Assembly (NCBI GenBank): GCA_029310945.1
Contig: JARJFC010000005.1
Coordinates: 86,264 to 150,263, forward strand
Reading direction: 5' to 3'
Length of the DNA stretch: 64,000 nucleotides
From: Leptospira sp. 96542
Lineage (GTDB): Bacteria; Spirochaetota; Leptospiria; Leptospirales; Leptospiraceae
This document shows positions 1 to 9,575 of this stretch, one piece after another. Each line of letters opens with the position of its first letter. The stretch's first letter is position 1. Below the pieces are notes generated by a model. It had not been told where the DNA came from. It saw only the letters and a list, made by a program, of their open reading frames with translations, and ran no database searches. The position numbers and the translations under genes are program-made.

Positions 1-3000
1 GGCAACCCTGCCTTTGCACAGAAGTCTTGGACATCTGCCTCAGAAGCTCCGTCAAACACAGGTGTTTCAAAATTGAGACCCAATTTTTTGGCCGCAAAAC
101 CAAGTTGGGTTTCAAAGATCTGACCAAGGTTCATCCTCGATGGAACACCAAGAGGATTTAGCACGATATCAACAGGTGTTCCGTCTTCCATATAAGGCAT
201 GTCTTCTTGTGCCATCACCCGAGCGACAACTCCCTTGTTACCGTGACGTCCCGCCATTTTATCTCCGACTAGGAGTTTTCGTTTGCGAGCAACATAGACC
301 TTGACCATTTCTTCCACGCCAGCTGCGAGTTCGTCGCCTGTTTCGCGAGAAAAACGTTTGATGTCGATGACAGTCCCTTCAAAACCATTTGGCATTCTGA
401 GAGATGAGTCTCTCACTTCTTTGGCTTTTTCACCAAAGATGGAGTGTAATAGTTTGTATTCTGGAGTGAGATCAGTCTCTCCCTTAGGAGTCACCATACC
501 CACAAGGATATCACCCGGTTTCACCTCAGCACCCACGCGGATCACGCCCGACTCATCCAAATCACGGAAAGCTTTATCCGAAAGGTTTGGAATGTCGCGA
601 GTGATTTGTTCTTGTCCAAGTTTCGTTTCACGAGCTTGGATTTCGAACTCCTCAATGTGGATGGAAGAAAATACATCTTCTTTGATAATACGTTCACTGA
701 TGAGGATGGCGTCCTCAAAATTATAACCTTCCCACGGCATAAACGCAACGAGAACGTTCCTACCCAATGCCAGATAACCTTGGTCAGTGGATGGTCCATT
801 GGCAATGACGGTTCCTTTTTGTAGAATGGCACCGAATTCGCCTAATTTTTCACCCTTGATCAGTTGGCCTGCAATGGGAGCTCCCTTTCCGACTTCTGCA
901 CCTTCTTTGAGAACGGCCACAAATTGAATTTCGTCATTCAAAACTAAGTCGTGGTTTTCTTTCTCACCAGTGGAAGTTGTGATTTCGATCCTTTCTTTGG
1001 AAACTTTAGTCACCTTTCCGCCAGCAGTCGTATGCAACATCGAAACGTTCGGCTTTTGGTTGAAACAAGTTCCTTGGTTGGTTTTTTTGAATTTGATCAA
1101 AGGGTAAAATGCTGTTTCTTTGGAGTTGTCTTCTTTCACCCAAACTCCAGAAGCATCTACCTTGGATACCACACCGTCTTTTTTTGCAACGATACAAACG
1201 CCCGCATCATATGCGGCTCTTGACTCCATACCTGTTCCCACGAACGGAGCTTCTTCCGTCAAAAGTGGCACAGCTTGGCGTTGCATGTTGGATCCCATGA
1301 GTGCGCGGTTTGCATCATCATGTTCCAAGAACGGAATGAGGGCTGTGGATACGGAAACCACCTGCAAAGGAGCAAGATCCATGTATTGGATTTCATTCGG
1401 GCTTCTGAAAGGGAAGTCACCTCTATGGCGTGTTGAAATGAGTTTGGATTGGAATTCTCCCTTCTCATCCACTTCCGAACTGGACTGAGCCATGTAATGA
1501 TACTCTTCTTTGTCTGCCGTAAGGTATTCGACTTGTTTTTGAACTTTCCCGTTTTTTACCAAACGGTAAGGGGTTTCGATGAACCCGTAGTCATTTACCC
1601 TTGCAAAACTAGACATGGAAAGGATAAGACCAATGTTTGGACCTTCTGGGGTCTCAATCGGACACATCCTGCCATAATGCGAATAATGAACGTCACGCAC
1701 TTCGAAACCAGCTCGGTCACGAGAAAGACCACCTGGTCCAAGTGCGTTTAACCTACGCTTGTGCGTAAGTTCTGCCAGAGGATTTGTTTGGTCCATAAAC
1801 TGCGATAACTGGGAAGATCCAAAAAACTCATTGATCACCGCTGTGATTGGTTTGATTGAAATGAGGAGTTGCGGAGTTTGTTGTTCTGGCTCCTGTACTG
1901 TCATCCTCTCTTTGATCACACGTTCCACTCTGGAAAAACCCAGTTTCAATTGGTTGGCGATGAGCTCTCCCACAGAACGAATCCGTCTATTGCCCAAGTG
2001 GTCAATATCGTCTGGATAGTAGTTTTCAGCTTCCGACATAAGCATCACAAGATAACGAACGGTTTCTATGATGTCTTCTTTTCGAAGAACTCGGTCTTCT
2101 GCTTTGGCAAAATCTTTAGGATTGTTGAATTCAAATTTACTATTGATTTTGTAACGACCAACAATTCCTAAATCAAAAGTTTTCGGTGAGAAAAAGAGGC
2201 GTTTTAGTTCCGCTTCCGCATTTTCAATGGTAGATGGTTCACCTGGACGCATGATGGTGTGGAATTTTTTAACAGCGTCTTCGTAGTCGTTAACCCCATC
2301 TTTTTCCAAACAATTGATAAGAACCGGATTGTCTTTTCCCTTAGGAAATTCAATGACATCCACATCTTTCACTTTCATTTCACGTAGGATGGAGATATTA
2401 TCTTCGTTGATTTTGGAACCAGCATCGAGCATAACCTCGCCTGTTTCCATATTGATGATGTCCGCAATTGTCCTGCGACCAATCAGACGTTTTAGGTCTT
2501 TTGGATTGGCTCCTGCGATCTTCATTTTGGAAGAACCGTAGAACAAACGCAATACTTCCTCGTTTGTTCCCATACCCATAGCTTTTACAAGTAAGGTAGC
2601 TGGAAATTTTTTCTTACGGTCGATTTTGGCAACAAGGATACCTTTATTGTCCATTTCAAATTCCAACCAAGAACCTCGGTATGGAATGACACGCGCAGAA
2701 AAAGTATCACGCACTTGGTCATAAGAAAAGAAAATACCTGGAGACCTGTGCAGCTGGCTTACCACCACCCTTTCGGCACCATTGATGATGAAAGTTCCGT
2801 GGTCTGTCATGATGGGTAGGTCACCCATATACACTACTTGTTCTCTGATCTCACCTGTATCTTTGATGATGAGTCGTATTACGGCTTTCAGCGGAACTGC
2901 ATAGGATGAGTCTGTGTCTTTACATTCTTGGGCGTTTCGTTTTAATTCACCTAAAACATAATGACCATATTCCATGACCATATCGTTATTTGGCGATTCG

Positions 3001-3185
3001 ATCGGAAAGGATTCTCTAAATACTGCCTCCAAACCTTGGTTAGCACGTTTGGTTGGGTCTTTCACTTCTGATTGGAGGAACCAATCAAAAGATTTTTTCT
3101 GTACGTAGATAAGATTGGGAAGTAAATTGAGGTCGGTAATTTTACCGAAATTTACCCGGTTTCTAATTTGCATTCGGGTATGCAT
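1..3185 (-). CDS. rpoB: RNA polymerase beta subunit RpoB (C-terminus beyond window)
   Basis: Catalytic beta subunit of RNA polymerase. The reading frame is open from the left edge to an ATG at 3183-3185, giving 1061 codons; the last part of the protein lies outside the window. Family landmarks are clear: [13 protein letters not shown] followed by THKRR and ALGPGG (rifampicin pocket), then [32 protein letters not shown] and [12 protein letters not shown]. The start is supported by AGGGAG eight bases upstream. An in-frame ATG four codons later is an alternative. Residue 480 (codon 1746-1748) is Asn where E. coli has Ser531. The gene follows rplL after a hairpin-bearing gap, the usual rplJL-rpoBC order. 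Confidence 0.98.
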   Translation of the reverse strand, partial: MHTRMQIRNRVNFGKITDLNLLPNLIYVQKKSFDWFLQSEVKDPTKRANQGLEAVFRESFPIESPNNDMVMEYGHYVLGELKRNAQECKDTDSSYAVPLKAVIRLIIKDTGEIREQVVYMGDLPIMTDHGTFIINGAERVVVSQLHRSPGIFFSYDQVRDTFSARVIPYRGSWLEFEMDNKGILVAKIDRKKKFPATLLVKAMGMGTNEEVLRLFYGSSKMKIAGANPKDLKRLIGRRTIADIINMETGEVMLDAGSKINEDNISILREMKVKDVDVIEFPKGKDNPVLINCLEKDGVNDYEDAVKKFHTIMRPGEPSTIENAEAELKRLFFSPKTFDLGIVGRYKINSKFEFNNPKDFAKAEDRVLRKEDIIETVRYLVMLMSEAENYYPDDIDHLGNRRIRSVGELIANQLKLGFSRVERVIKERMTVQEPEQQTPQLLISIKPITAVINEFFGSSQLSQFMDQTNPLAELTHKRRLNALGPGGLSRDRAGFEVRDVHYSHYGRMCPIETPEGPNIGLILSMSSFARVNDYGFIETPYRLVKNGKVQKQVEYLTADKEEYHYMAQSSSEVDEKGEFQSKLISTRHRGDFPFRSPNEIQYMDLAPLQVVSVSTALIPFLEHDDANRALMGSNMQRQAVPLLTEEAPFVGTGMESRAAYDAGVCIVAKKDGVVSKVDASGVWVKEDNSKETAFYPLIKFKKTNQGTCFNQKPNVSMLHTTAGGKVTKVSKERIEITTSTGEKENHDLVLNDEIQFVAVLKEGAEVGKGAPIAGQLIKGEKLGEFGAILQKGTVIANGPSTDQGYLALGRNVLVAFMPWEGYNFEDAILISERIIKEDVFSSIHIEEFEIQARETKLGQEQITRDIPNLSDKAFRDLDESGVIRVGAEVKPGDILVGMVTPKGETDLTPEYKLLHSIFGEKAKEVRDSSLRMPNGFEGTVIDIKRFSRETGDELAAGVEEMVKVYVARKRKLLVGDKMAGRHGNKGVVARVMAQEDMPYMEDGTPVDIVLNPLGVPSRMNLGQIFETQLGFAAKKLGLNFETPVFDGASEADVQDFCAKAGL

Positions 3186-3240
3186 GGAACACTCTCCCTA
3201 GAGAAAACAAAATTATGGATATTATAATAAATGACAAAAT

Positions 3241-3273
3241 AGAGGTGGGGACGCCTACGGCCTCCCTGCCTCT
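3241..3273 (-). terminator. Attenuator-like hairpin between rplL and rpoB
   Basis: Inverted repeat with 15-base arms (3241-3255 and 3259-3273) and a 3-base loop. On the transcribed strand three positions are mismatched, and the stem is followed by ATTTTGTCATTT. It lies in the only sizeable gap of the ribosomal operon. A partial terminator between rplL and rpoB that lowers rpoBC expression relative to the ribosomal genes is known in E. coli. That this hairpin has the same role is inference. An RNA processing site would look similar. Confidence 0.5.
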
Positions 3274-3310
3274 AAATTTTTGAAGAATGGGGATGGAAGA
3301 TAGCAACCGA

Positions 3311-3688
3311 TTAACCGGCAGCAGCAACTTCTACTTGAGCCCCAGCACCTTCGAGTTTTTTCTTAATATCAGCAGCTTCATCTTTAGAAACGCCTTCTTT
3401 CACTGATTTTCCACCAGCTTCTACAAGCGTTTTTGCATCTGCCAATCCAAGACCTGTGATTTCACGAACGAGTTTGATTACATCGATCTTTTTATCACCA
3501 TGAGCTTTCAAGATAACATTGAAAGTTGCTGGTTCTTCCGCTGCAGCAGCAGCTCCACCGGCAACAGCAGCCACCGCAACTGGTGCAGCAGCAGAAATCC
3601 CGAATTTGTCCTCCATCTTTTTCACGAGTTCAGCAGCCTGAACGAGTGTAAGACTTCCAATTTGTTCTAATAGCGCGTCAACTGACAT
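3311..3688 (-). CDS. rplL: 50S ribosomal protein L7/L12
   Basis: Stalk protein of the large ribosomal subunit, which recruits elongation and initiation factors. The 125-residue length is normal. An N-terminal dimerisation domain (about 1-35) is followed by an Ala-rich hinge (about 36-52) and the conserved C-terminal domain, with motifs such as [20 protein letters not shown] and [15 protein letters not shown] lies a few bases upstream of the ATG. It lies directly downstream of rplJ, whose product anchors L7/L12 to the ribosome. Confidence 0.98.
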   Translation of the reverse strand: MSVDALLEQIGSLTLVQAAELVKKMEDKFGISAAAPVAVAAVAGGAAAAAEEPATFNVILKAHGDKKIDVIKLVREITGLGLADAKTLVEAGGKSVKEGVSKDEAADIKKKLEGAGAQVEVAAAG

Positions 3689-3735
3689 CCTATATTCTCC
3701 TTATCCTACTAATCACTATCGATCCAAGTGTAATA

Positions 3736-4266
3736 TTAGCCGTTTTTTTCGCCGACTGCGTTGATCGCACGTGCAAGACTTGCCATGATCTGGTTGATAC
3801 CAGAAGCCACTTGTGTTGCTGGTGCATTGAGTCCTCTTGCGATTTGTGCAAGTAACTCATTTTTGGAAGGAAGACCCGCAATGGCCTCAACAGATTTTTT
3901 GTCGAGAACCTGGCCATCCATATATCCAGTTTTAACATCTAATTCTTTTTTATCTTTTGCGAAGTCTTTACAAACTTTCGCAACTGCAGGGAGTGAGTCT
4001 GCAGAGAAAATGGCCGCAAGCGGACCTTTGTATTCATCACCAAATTCAATGGAATTGTCTTTATGTGCTGAAGATTCTTTCAGGGCTCTCAGGAAAAGGT
4101 TGTTTTTAATTACTTTCAACTCAGAGCCCTCCGTGCGTAATTTTGCACGGAGATTGGTAAGATCTTCCACAGTCAAACCACTGTAAGACGCTAAAATAAA
4201 ATTAGGCCTTTTTTCGAGTCTAGTTTTTAATTCTGCTACTGCTTCTACTTTAGATGGATTTGCCAT
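3736..4266 (-). CDS. rplJ: 50S ribosomal protein L10
   Basis: L10 (176 residues, usual length) binds 23S rRNA and carries the L7/L12 dimers. The N-terminal RNA-binding domain begins [14 protein letters not shown] and includes the segment around [18 protein letters not shown]. The C-terminal helix that binds L7/L12 is present ([19 protein letters not shown]). Only 13 bases separate it from rplA. In many bacteria L10 represses its own operon by binding the leader RNA. No classical leader can be recognised in so short a gap, so any such site would have to lie within the end of rplA. Confidence 0.98.
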   Translation of the reverse strand: MANPSKVEAVAELKTRLEKRPNFILASYSGLTVEDLTNLRAKLRTEGSELKVIKNNLFLRALKESSAHKDNSIEFGDEYKGPLAAIFSADSLPAVAKVCKDFAKDKKELDVKTGYMDGQVLDKKSVEAIAGLPSKNELLAQIARGLNAPATQVASGINQIMASLARAINAVGEKNG

Positions 4267-4279
4267 TGTTATTTACTCG

Positions 4280-4972
<693 letters not shown>

Positions 4973-4993
4973 TTTTTTAGTCCAAAATCCTAA

Positions 4994-5422
4994 TTATAGT
5001 TCGACGTTGACACCCATAGAACGACAAGTTCCAGCAATGATTTTCACTGCCGCATCCATATCGTTTGCGTTGAGGTCTTCCATTTTTGTTTTTGCAATTT
5101 CTTCCAACTGTGCTCGTTTGATGGTACCGACTTTGGTAACATGGGGAGTCGCTGATCCACCTTGGAGCCCAAGTGCTTTCATAACGAGAAGTGCCGCAGG
5201 AGGAGACTTGGTAACGAATGTAAAACTTCTGTCAGAATAAACAGTGATGACAACGGGAAGTTTCAAACCCATTTGGTTTTTTGATCTTTCGTTGAATTGT
5301 TTGCAGAATTCCATAATATTGAGTCCTGCTTGACCAAGAGCAGGTCCAACGGGTGGAGCCGGGTTTGCTTTCCCTGCTTCCACTTGGAGTTTGATTTGTT
5401 TTACTACTTTTTTTGCAGCCAT
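4994..5422 (-). CDS. rplK: 50S ribosomal protein L11
   Basis: L11 (142 residues, standard) binds the GTPase-associated centre of 23S rRNA. The Pro-rich N-terminal motif is typical ([21 protein letters not shown], residues about 11-31), followed by [13 protein letters not shown] and the RNA-binding C-terminal domain ending with [11 protein letters not shown]. It is followed by rplA and preceded by nusG. The ATG is preceded by a weak AGGAA at some distance, but family alignment supports this start. Confidence 0.98.
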   Translation of the reverse strand: MAAKKVVKQIKLQVEAGKANPAPPVGPALGQAGLNIMEFCKQFNERSKNQMGLKLPVVITVYSDRSFTFVTKSPPAALLVMKALGLQGGSATPHVTKVGTIKRAQLEEIAKTKMEDLNANDMDAAVKIIAGTCRSMGVNVEL

Positions 5423-5460
5423 CTCGTTTGAAGTTCCTTAATCAATCCTATGTAATATAA

Positions 5461-6015
5461 CTACTGTTCTGATTTTACCTGAAGGTAATCGAGTTCCACT
5501 GGTGTAGAACGTCCGAAGATCTCCACACGGACGCGGAGCCTTCCTTTGTCAGGAAAAATCTCATCCACAAGACCACTGAAATTGGCAAATGGTCCATCGA
5601 TGATTTTGAGGGTCTCCCCCACTTTGAATAGAAACCGAGGTCTTGCAACTTCTTCGGATTCCACACTCCCCACATCGCTGAAAAGATTTTTGATCTCATC
5701 CATCGAAAGTGGTTCCGGCCCCTTACCCTTTCCGCCCACAAATGTGGAAACAGAAGGCAGGTTTTGGATTTTAAACCGAAGGTCGTCCGTCATGTTCATC
5801 TCAACGAGAACATAACCTGGCATCAGTTTCTTTTTGGTGACCTTCTTTTTGCCGTTTTTCATTTCGGCAACATCCATAGACGGGATCTTCACAGAGAAAA
5901 TTTGATCTTCCAACTTTTGTTGTTGTACCATCTTCTCAATGTTAGTCTTAACCTTATTCTCATGTCCAGAATAGGTTTGAAGGACATACCATTTTTTATC
6001 TAAAGAATCCGCCAC
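5461..6015 (-). CDS. nusG: Transcription termination/antitermination factor NusG
   Basis: NusG (184 residues) binds the RNA polymerase clamp and links it to ribosomal S10 or Rho. The N-terminal NGN domain begins KKWYVLQTYSGHENKVK and includes KLMPGYVLVEM. The C-terminal KOW domain carries VGETLKIIDGPFANFSGLVDEI. The start is GTG at 6013-6015, with AGGG seven bases upstream. The length and the Ala-Asp-Ser N-terminus fit the family. It sits between secE and rplK as in most bacteria. Confidence 0.97.
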   Translation of the reverse strand: MADSLDKKWYVLQTYSGHENKVKTNIEKMVQQQKLEDQIFSVKIPSMDVAEMKNGKKKVTKKKLMPGYVLVEMNMTDDLRFKIQNLPSVSTFVGGKGKGPEPLSMDEIKNLFSDVGSVESEEVARPRFLFKVGETLKIIDGPFANFSGLVDEIFPDKGRLRVRVEIFGRSTPVELDYLQVKSEQ

Positions 6016-6024
6016 GGCCTATCC

Positions 6025-6213
6025 CTATGTTCCTAATTCCCAGAACCATTTTAATAACTTCAAAAACACGAAGTCCGAAGCTGATAAAAATAAGGAAAAT
6101 ATAAATACGGTGACTAGGACAACCACAGTAGAACTAACTACCTCTTGGCGTGTAGGCCAATGTACTTTTTCAAGTTCTGCTTTGCATTCCTGAATGAAAC
6201 TTGTCGCTTTCAT
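6025..6213 (-). CDS. secE: Preprotein translocase subunit SecE
   Basis: Essential small subunit of the SecYEG protein-export channel. The 62-residue form has the conserved amphipathic segment [20 protein letters not shown] (about residues 9-28) and a single hydrophobic membrane helix (about 29-52). This short one-helix form is normal outside the enterobacteria. It lies 9 bases before nusG and 42 bases after the tRNA-Trp gene. Confidence 0.96.
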   Translation of the reverse strand: MKATSFIQECKAELEKVHWPTRQEVVSSTVVVLVTVFIFSLFLSASDFVFLKLLKWFWELGT

Positions 6214-6255
6214 CGTTTCTTTTTGTCCTGTTCTCTAAACTTATTTCCGTAGTTT

Positions 6256-6329
<74 letters not shown>

Positions 6330-6334
6330 AAACA

Positions 6335-6413
<79 letters not shown>

Positions 6414-6458
6414 TTTCCCACCCAAGCACGGGTTCCCAAGCTAGGCTAGGTTTTTTAC

Positions 6459-6486
6459 ACTATTTTAAATGGGGCTCTTTGGTCAA
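6459..6486 (-). promoter_or_regulatory. Predicted promoter of the tRNA-secE-nusG-ribosomal operon
   Basis: On the minus strand TTGACC (6481-6486) is followed after 16 bases by AATAGT (6459-6464): five and four of six matches to the sigma-70 consensus. It lies about 50 bases upstream of tRNA-Thr, the first gene of the operon, in the gap before the divergent ATPase gene. This is a sequence match only. Confidence 0.5.
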
Positions 6487-6508
6487 TGGAAAATGATCTT
6501 ATTGTACC

Positions 6509-6531
6509 AATTTTGCAAAAAATGCAAAATT
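6509..6531. repeat. Perfect inverted repeat in the divergent promoter region
   Basis: AATTTTGCA (6509-6517) and TGCAAAATT (6523-6531) are perfect 9-base arms separated by five A residues. The repeat lies between the ribosomal operon promoter and the ATPase gene. It overlaps a possible plus-strand promoter, TTGTAC (6502-6507) and CAAAAT (6525-6530) with 17-base spacing. Dyads of this size in promoters are often binding sites for dimeric regulators. A hairpin role is less likely because the stem is almost all A and T. Confidence 0.45.
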
Positions 6532-6583
6532 TCCAAGAACCAGCCGTGAGATTTTAGTTTCAATCTGGTGCGGTTCGATAATA

Positions 6584-7318
6584 ATGAAAACGAACCAGGC
6601 TTTCTTCTGGTTCAAGGAATCTTTTGTGGCAAAACCTTTTGTTGAATTAGAAACACGAATCCCAGAGCTCGTAAAGGCAAATTCAAAAATTTCCGTTCGT
6701 TCTTCAAGGATGAATCGACCTCTGGAGCAGTATGTTTTGGGTCTCATCACGAAGATTTTGGAAGAAGTCGACCAGTCGAGGTTTGTGGAGATGCTTTACA
6801 CAATCACCAAAGAACTCACGATCAATGGAATCAAAGCCAACCAAAAAAGGGTATTCTTTGAAGATGAGGGGCTAGACATCACAAATGAAACCGATTATGA
6901 AACAGGCATCAAAGAGTATTCAAAAAAGTTTTCCGAAAAAATGGCGGATGAGTATGGAAGGCGTTGTCTCGCTCGAGGTGTTTTTGTTCAAATCAAACTC
7001 CATTATTGCCTGGATGGCCTCCTTGTCGAAGTCACAAACAACACCCCCGTGATCAAAAACGAAGAAGTCAGGATGCGGGAAAAAATGAAAAAATCTATGG
7101 GTTATAATGACATCGCTGAGTTCTATATGGACAATATGGACAATACAGAAGGTGCGGGGCTTGGGATTGCCCTCATTATGATTTTACTCAAAAACGAAGG
7201 GATCGATCCCAATTTATTTCGCATCATCACCCATTCCGATAAAACCGTTGCACGTGTCGAAATTCCATTTAACGATAATTATGTTTCGTTCCGGAGTGCG
7301 GAACTAGCAGAAATCTAA
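6584..7318 (+). CDS. Orphan histidine-kinase-type ATPase domain protein
   Basis: 244 residues resembling the ATP-binding domain of histidine kinases. The N-box appears as KELTINGIKANQK (about residues 76-88, Glu77 and Asn81 in the expected places) and the G-box as GAGLGIALIM near residue 190. No sensor, membrane segment, phospho-accepting His helix or receiver is evident. The protein may therefore act as a regulatory or anti-sigma-like ATPase, or partner another protein. The N-terminal 60 residues are unassigned. No good ribosome binding site precedes the ATG at 6584; Met43 is a less likely start. The next gene follows after about 60 bases without an obvious terminator. Confidence 0.72.
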   Translation: MKTNQAFFWFKESFVAKPFVELETRIPELVKANSKISVRSSRMNRPLEQYVLGLITKILEEVDQSRFVEMLYTITKELTINGIKANQKRVFFEDEGLDITNETDYETGIKEYSKKFSEKMADEYGRRCLARGVFVQIKLHYCLDGLLVEVTNNTPVIKNEEVRMREKMKKSMGYNDIAEFYMDNMDNTEGAGLGIALIMILLKNEGIDPNLFRIITHSDKTVARVEIPFNDNYVSFRSAELAEI

Positions 7319-7379
7319 ATCATAGAATCCCCTATATTTTTCATCGACCGAAGACCCTCCCATTTTGAAACTGGAGGGC

Positions 7380-8147
7380 ATGGAACTCAAAGGCGCAAAT
7401 ATTCTCATTACAGGCTCCGCTGGCGGGCTTGGCAAGGCAATGGCATTCAGACTTGGAAAACAAGGTGCCAACATCATTCTATCCGACATCCAAAAAGAAA
7501 AGTTGGATGAAACTGTTTCTCTTTTCCAAAAAGAAGGCATCCAAACAACAGGTGTGGTTGCCAATGTTTCCAAAGAAGAGGACTGTGTCCGACTGATCAA
7601 AGAAGCCACCGCATTTAAAGGCAGTTTGGATGTGGCCATTTTGAATGCAGGGATTTTACGAGACGGTCTCCTCATCCGGGTGGACAAAGAAACAGGAAAA
7701 GTAAAGGCGAAGATGCCTCTTGACCAATGGCAGTCAGTCATTGATGTCAATCTAACGGGAGTCTTTCTTTCTGGACGGGAAGCGGCCGCTCAAATGGTAG
7801 AACAAAAAAAGGGTGTCATCATCCCCATTGCTTCCATTGCCATGCACGGAAATGCAGGCCAAACCAATTACAGCGCTGCGAAAGCGGGAGTTGCCGCCAT
7901 GACTGTGACTTGGTCAAAAGAACTAGCAAAATTCGGAATCCGGGTCGCAGGAATCGCTCCCGGATTCATTGGAACAGAAATGGTATTAAAAGATATGAAC
8001 CCCGAAGCTTTGGAAAAATGGAAATCCATCATCCCTGTTGGGAGACTTGGTGAACCAGATGAAATTGCCTCGACTGCCGAATTCATCGTCCAAAATGACC
8101 TAGTGACAGGGGTCGTTTTAGAAATTTCGGGTGGAGTTAGGATATAA
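7380..8147 (+). CDS. Short-chain dehydrogenase/reductase, FabG-like
   Basis: Classical SDR of about 255 residues that probably reduces a 3-oxoacyl or related carbonyl with NAD(P)H. It shows the nucleotide-binding TGSAGGLG near the N-terminus, the NAG motif, the catalytic Ser in [13 protein letters not shown] with Tyr and Lys, and the C-terminal GG expected of FabG relatives ([10 protein letters not shown]). The ATG at 7380 gives the normal N-terminus, but GGAGG ends only two bases before it. A TTG at 7365 in the same frame is the alternative. FabG-like paralogues are numerous, so the substrate is unknown. It is probably cotranscribed with the upstream ATPase gene. Confidence 0.85.
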   Translation: MELKGANILITGSAGGLGKAMAFRLGKQGANIILSDIQKEKLDETVSLFQKEGIQTTGVVANVSKEEDCVRLIKEATAFKGSLDVAILNAGILRDGLLIRVDKETGKVKAKMPLDQWQSVIDVNLTGVFLSGREAAAQMVEQKKGVIIPIASIAMHGNAGQTNYSAAKAGVAAMTVTWSKELAKFGIRVAGIAPGFIGTEMVLKDMNPEALEKWKSIIPVGRLGEPDEIASTAEFIVQNDLVTGVVLEISGGVRI

Positions 8148-8220
8148 CAAACGTTACGAAGGGATTGTTTCTTTATGGAAAGGGATAATCCCAAGCTCCT
8201 ATTTTTGTCATTTTTTTTCG

Positions 8221-8249
8221 AAGACAAACGAAATTTTCGTATGTAAAAT
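8221..8249 (+). promoter_or_regulatory. Predicted promoter with internal operator upstream of arsR-like gene
   Basis: AAGACA (8221-8226) and TAAAAT (8244-8249) are separated by 17 bases. Inside the spacer is the palindrome ACGAAA-T-TTTCGT (8228-8240). A dyad between the -35 and -10 elements is where a small dimeric repressor would block RNA polymerase. The downstream gene encodes an ArsR-type repressor, so autoregulation is the simplest reading. This is inferred from sequence alone. Confidence 0.45.
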
Positions 8250-8290
8250 GAATGATAATACGTCATAAGGATATAACGGAATTCTCACAC

Positions 8291-8590
8291 ATGAAAATAA
8301 AAACAGAATTAACGAAACAACAACTAGAACAAGCAATCAAAGGGTTGCAAGGTATTGCCCACCCCATTCGTCTCCTCATTCTTTACACTCTTGCAAAAGA
8401 AGAAAGAACTGTAGGTGAGCTCGTAGAACTCTTGGGCACAAGCCAATCGGCGGCATCACAACACCTAAGCAAAATGAAAAATAACGGAATCCTAGAATCC
8501 CGTAAATCATCAAACCAGGTGTTTTATAGCCTCAAAGATCCCAAATTCAAGGATCTCATCCAAACGATTGTCAAAGTGTACAAAAAATAA
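8291..8590 (+). CDS. ArsR-family winged-helix transcriptional regulator
   Basis: 99 residues with the ArsR/SmtB fold: HPIRLLILYTLAKEERTVGELV leading into the recognition region LLGTSQSAASQHLSKMKNNGI and a wing (ESRKSSNQVFYSLKD). The protein has no cysteine and no visible metal-binding cluster, so a metal sensor is unlikely. It may respond to redox, to a small molecule or to a partner protein. The ATG at 8291 gives the usual family length; an upstream in-frame ATG at 8252 would add 13 residues that do not resemble the family. It is convergent with hldD, and a palindrome lies in its own presumed promoter. Confidence 0.85.
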   Translation: MKIKTELTKQQLEQAIKGLQGIAHPIRLLILYTLAKEERTVGELVELLGTSQSAASQHLSKMKNNGILESRKSSNQVFYSLKDPKFKDLIQTIVKVYKK

Positions 8591-8600
8591 ACAAAACCAA

Positions 8601-9575
8601 TCAATCTTTTTTTAAAAGATTTACATATTCAGATACGGCGTCCTCTAGGTTTGTAAAACCAAAAGGGTAGCCGGCTTTCTTCAGTTTATCCATCTTTGCA
8701 CAAGTATAGTATTGGTATTTTCCCTTTAGTTCTTCGGGCATATCGGTATATTCAATATTTGTTTCGCGACCCATGGCCGAAAACAACGCCGAAGCTAAAT
8801 GATTCCAAGTTTCAGCAAGGCCGCGCCCCAAATTATAAAGACCCAGTTTTTTTTCTGCTAGTAGGTAGATGCTGATTTTACTTGCATCCTTCACATACAA
8901 AAAATCTCGTTTTTGTTCTCCATCTCTGTATTCAGATTTGTAGGATTTAAAGAGTTTGAGTTTGCCTGTGGATTTAATTTGTTCGTATCCTTTTAAAACC
9001 AAACTCCTCATGTCACCCTTATGAGCCTCCCCATAACCAAATACATTAAAATATTTGATACCCGTTATGTTTTGGATGAGACCAGTTTTAATGGCATACA
9101 AGTCAAAGAGTTGTTTAGAATAACCATACATATTCAAAGGTTTTAAATTTTGAATTGGAGCTTCATCATCATAACCAAATTCTCCATCTCCATAAGTGGC
9201 GGCACTGGAAGCATAGAGGAATGGAATTTGTTTGGCCACTGCAAAATGAGCTAAGGTTTTTGTGTATAAAAAATTATTGCGGATGAGGTAACTTGCATCC
9301 TTCTCTGTTGTCGCCGAACAAGCACCTAGATGGAAAATCTCAGATATATCATCAAATAACTGGGGGTTCGATATAAGTTTGGATTCAAACTCATCTTTTT
9401 CTAAATAATCATAAAATAAATTGCGCCCTAAATTTTTCCACTTATCGGAAGTGCCAAGGTGATCCACAACAAGGATATCTGAATTGCCACTTGCGTTGAG
9501 GTCTTCAATGATCTGAGAACCGATGAGCCCTGCTCCACCGGTCACTAAGGTTAGTTTTTTAGCCATTCCTTTCAT
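8601..9575 (-). CDS. hldD: ADP-L-glycero-D-manno-heptose 6-epimerase
   Basis: Extended SDR of 324 residues that epimerises ADP-D-glycero-D-manno-heptose at C6 to give the L-glycero precursor of LPS core heptose. Visible features are TGGAGLIGSQI (NADP binding), HLGACSATTEKD (diagnostic of this family), ASSAATYGDG, the YGYSK catalytic Tyr/Lys and the C-terminal KYQYYTCAKMDKLKKAGY. It overlaps the end of the adenylate cyclase gene by 17 bases, so the two are translationally linked. A second ATG three codons later (9566) is possible. Its place at the end of a chemosensory operon is unusual. Confidence 0.92.
   Translation of the reverse strand: MKGMAKKLTLVTGGAGLIGSQIIEDLNASGNSDILVVDHLGTSDKWKNLGRNLFYDYLEKDEFESKLISNPQLFDDISEIFHLGACSATTEKDASYLIRNNFLYTKTLAHFAVAKQIPFLYASSAATYGDGEFGYDDEAPIQNLKPLNMYGYSKQLFDLYAIKTGLIQNITGIKYFNVFGYGEAHKGDMRSLVLKGYEQIKSTGKLKLFKSYKSEYRDGEQKRDFLYVKDASKISIYLLAEKKLGLYNLGRGLAETWNHLASALFSAMGRETNIEYTDMPEELKGKYQYYTCAKMDKLKKAGYPFGFTNLEDAVSEYVNLLKKD
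8603..8621. terminator. A+T-rich hairpin between convergent genes
   Basis: AATCTTTT (8603-8610) and AAAAGATT (8614-8621) can pair around a 3-base loop. On the minus strand the stem is followed by a T-rich run. It overlaps the 3' end of hldD, opposite the end of the arsR-like gene, where a bidirectional terminator would be expected. The stem is weak because it is nearly all A-T. Confidence 0.3.

Noticed and set aside
301..2541. Several plus-strand open frames of 60-140 codons across 301-2541
   Set aside because: They are antisense to the continuous, strongly conserved rpoB frame and have no recognisable domains.
8161..8192. GGGATT...AATCCC as a terminator after the SDR gene
   Set aside because: Six-base stem with a 20-base loop and no T-run directly after it.
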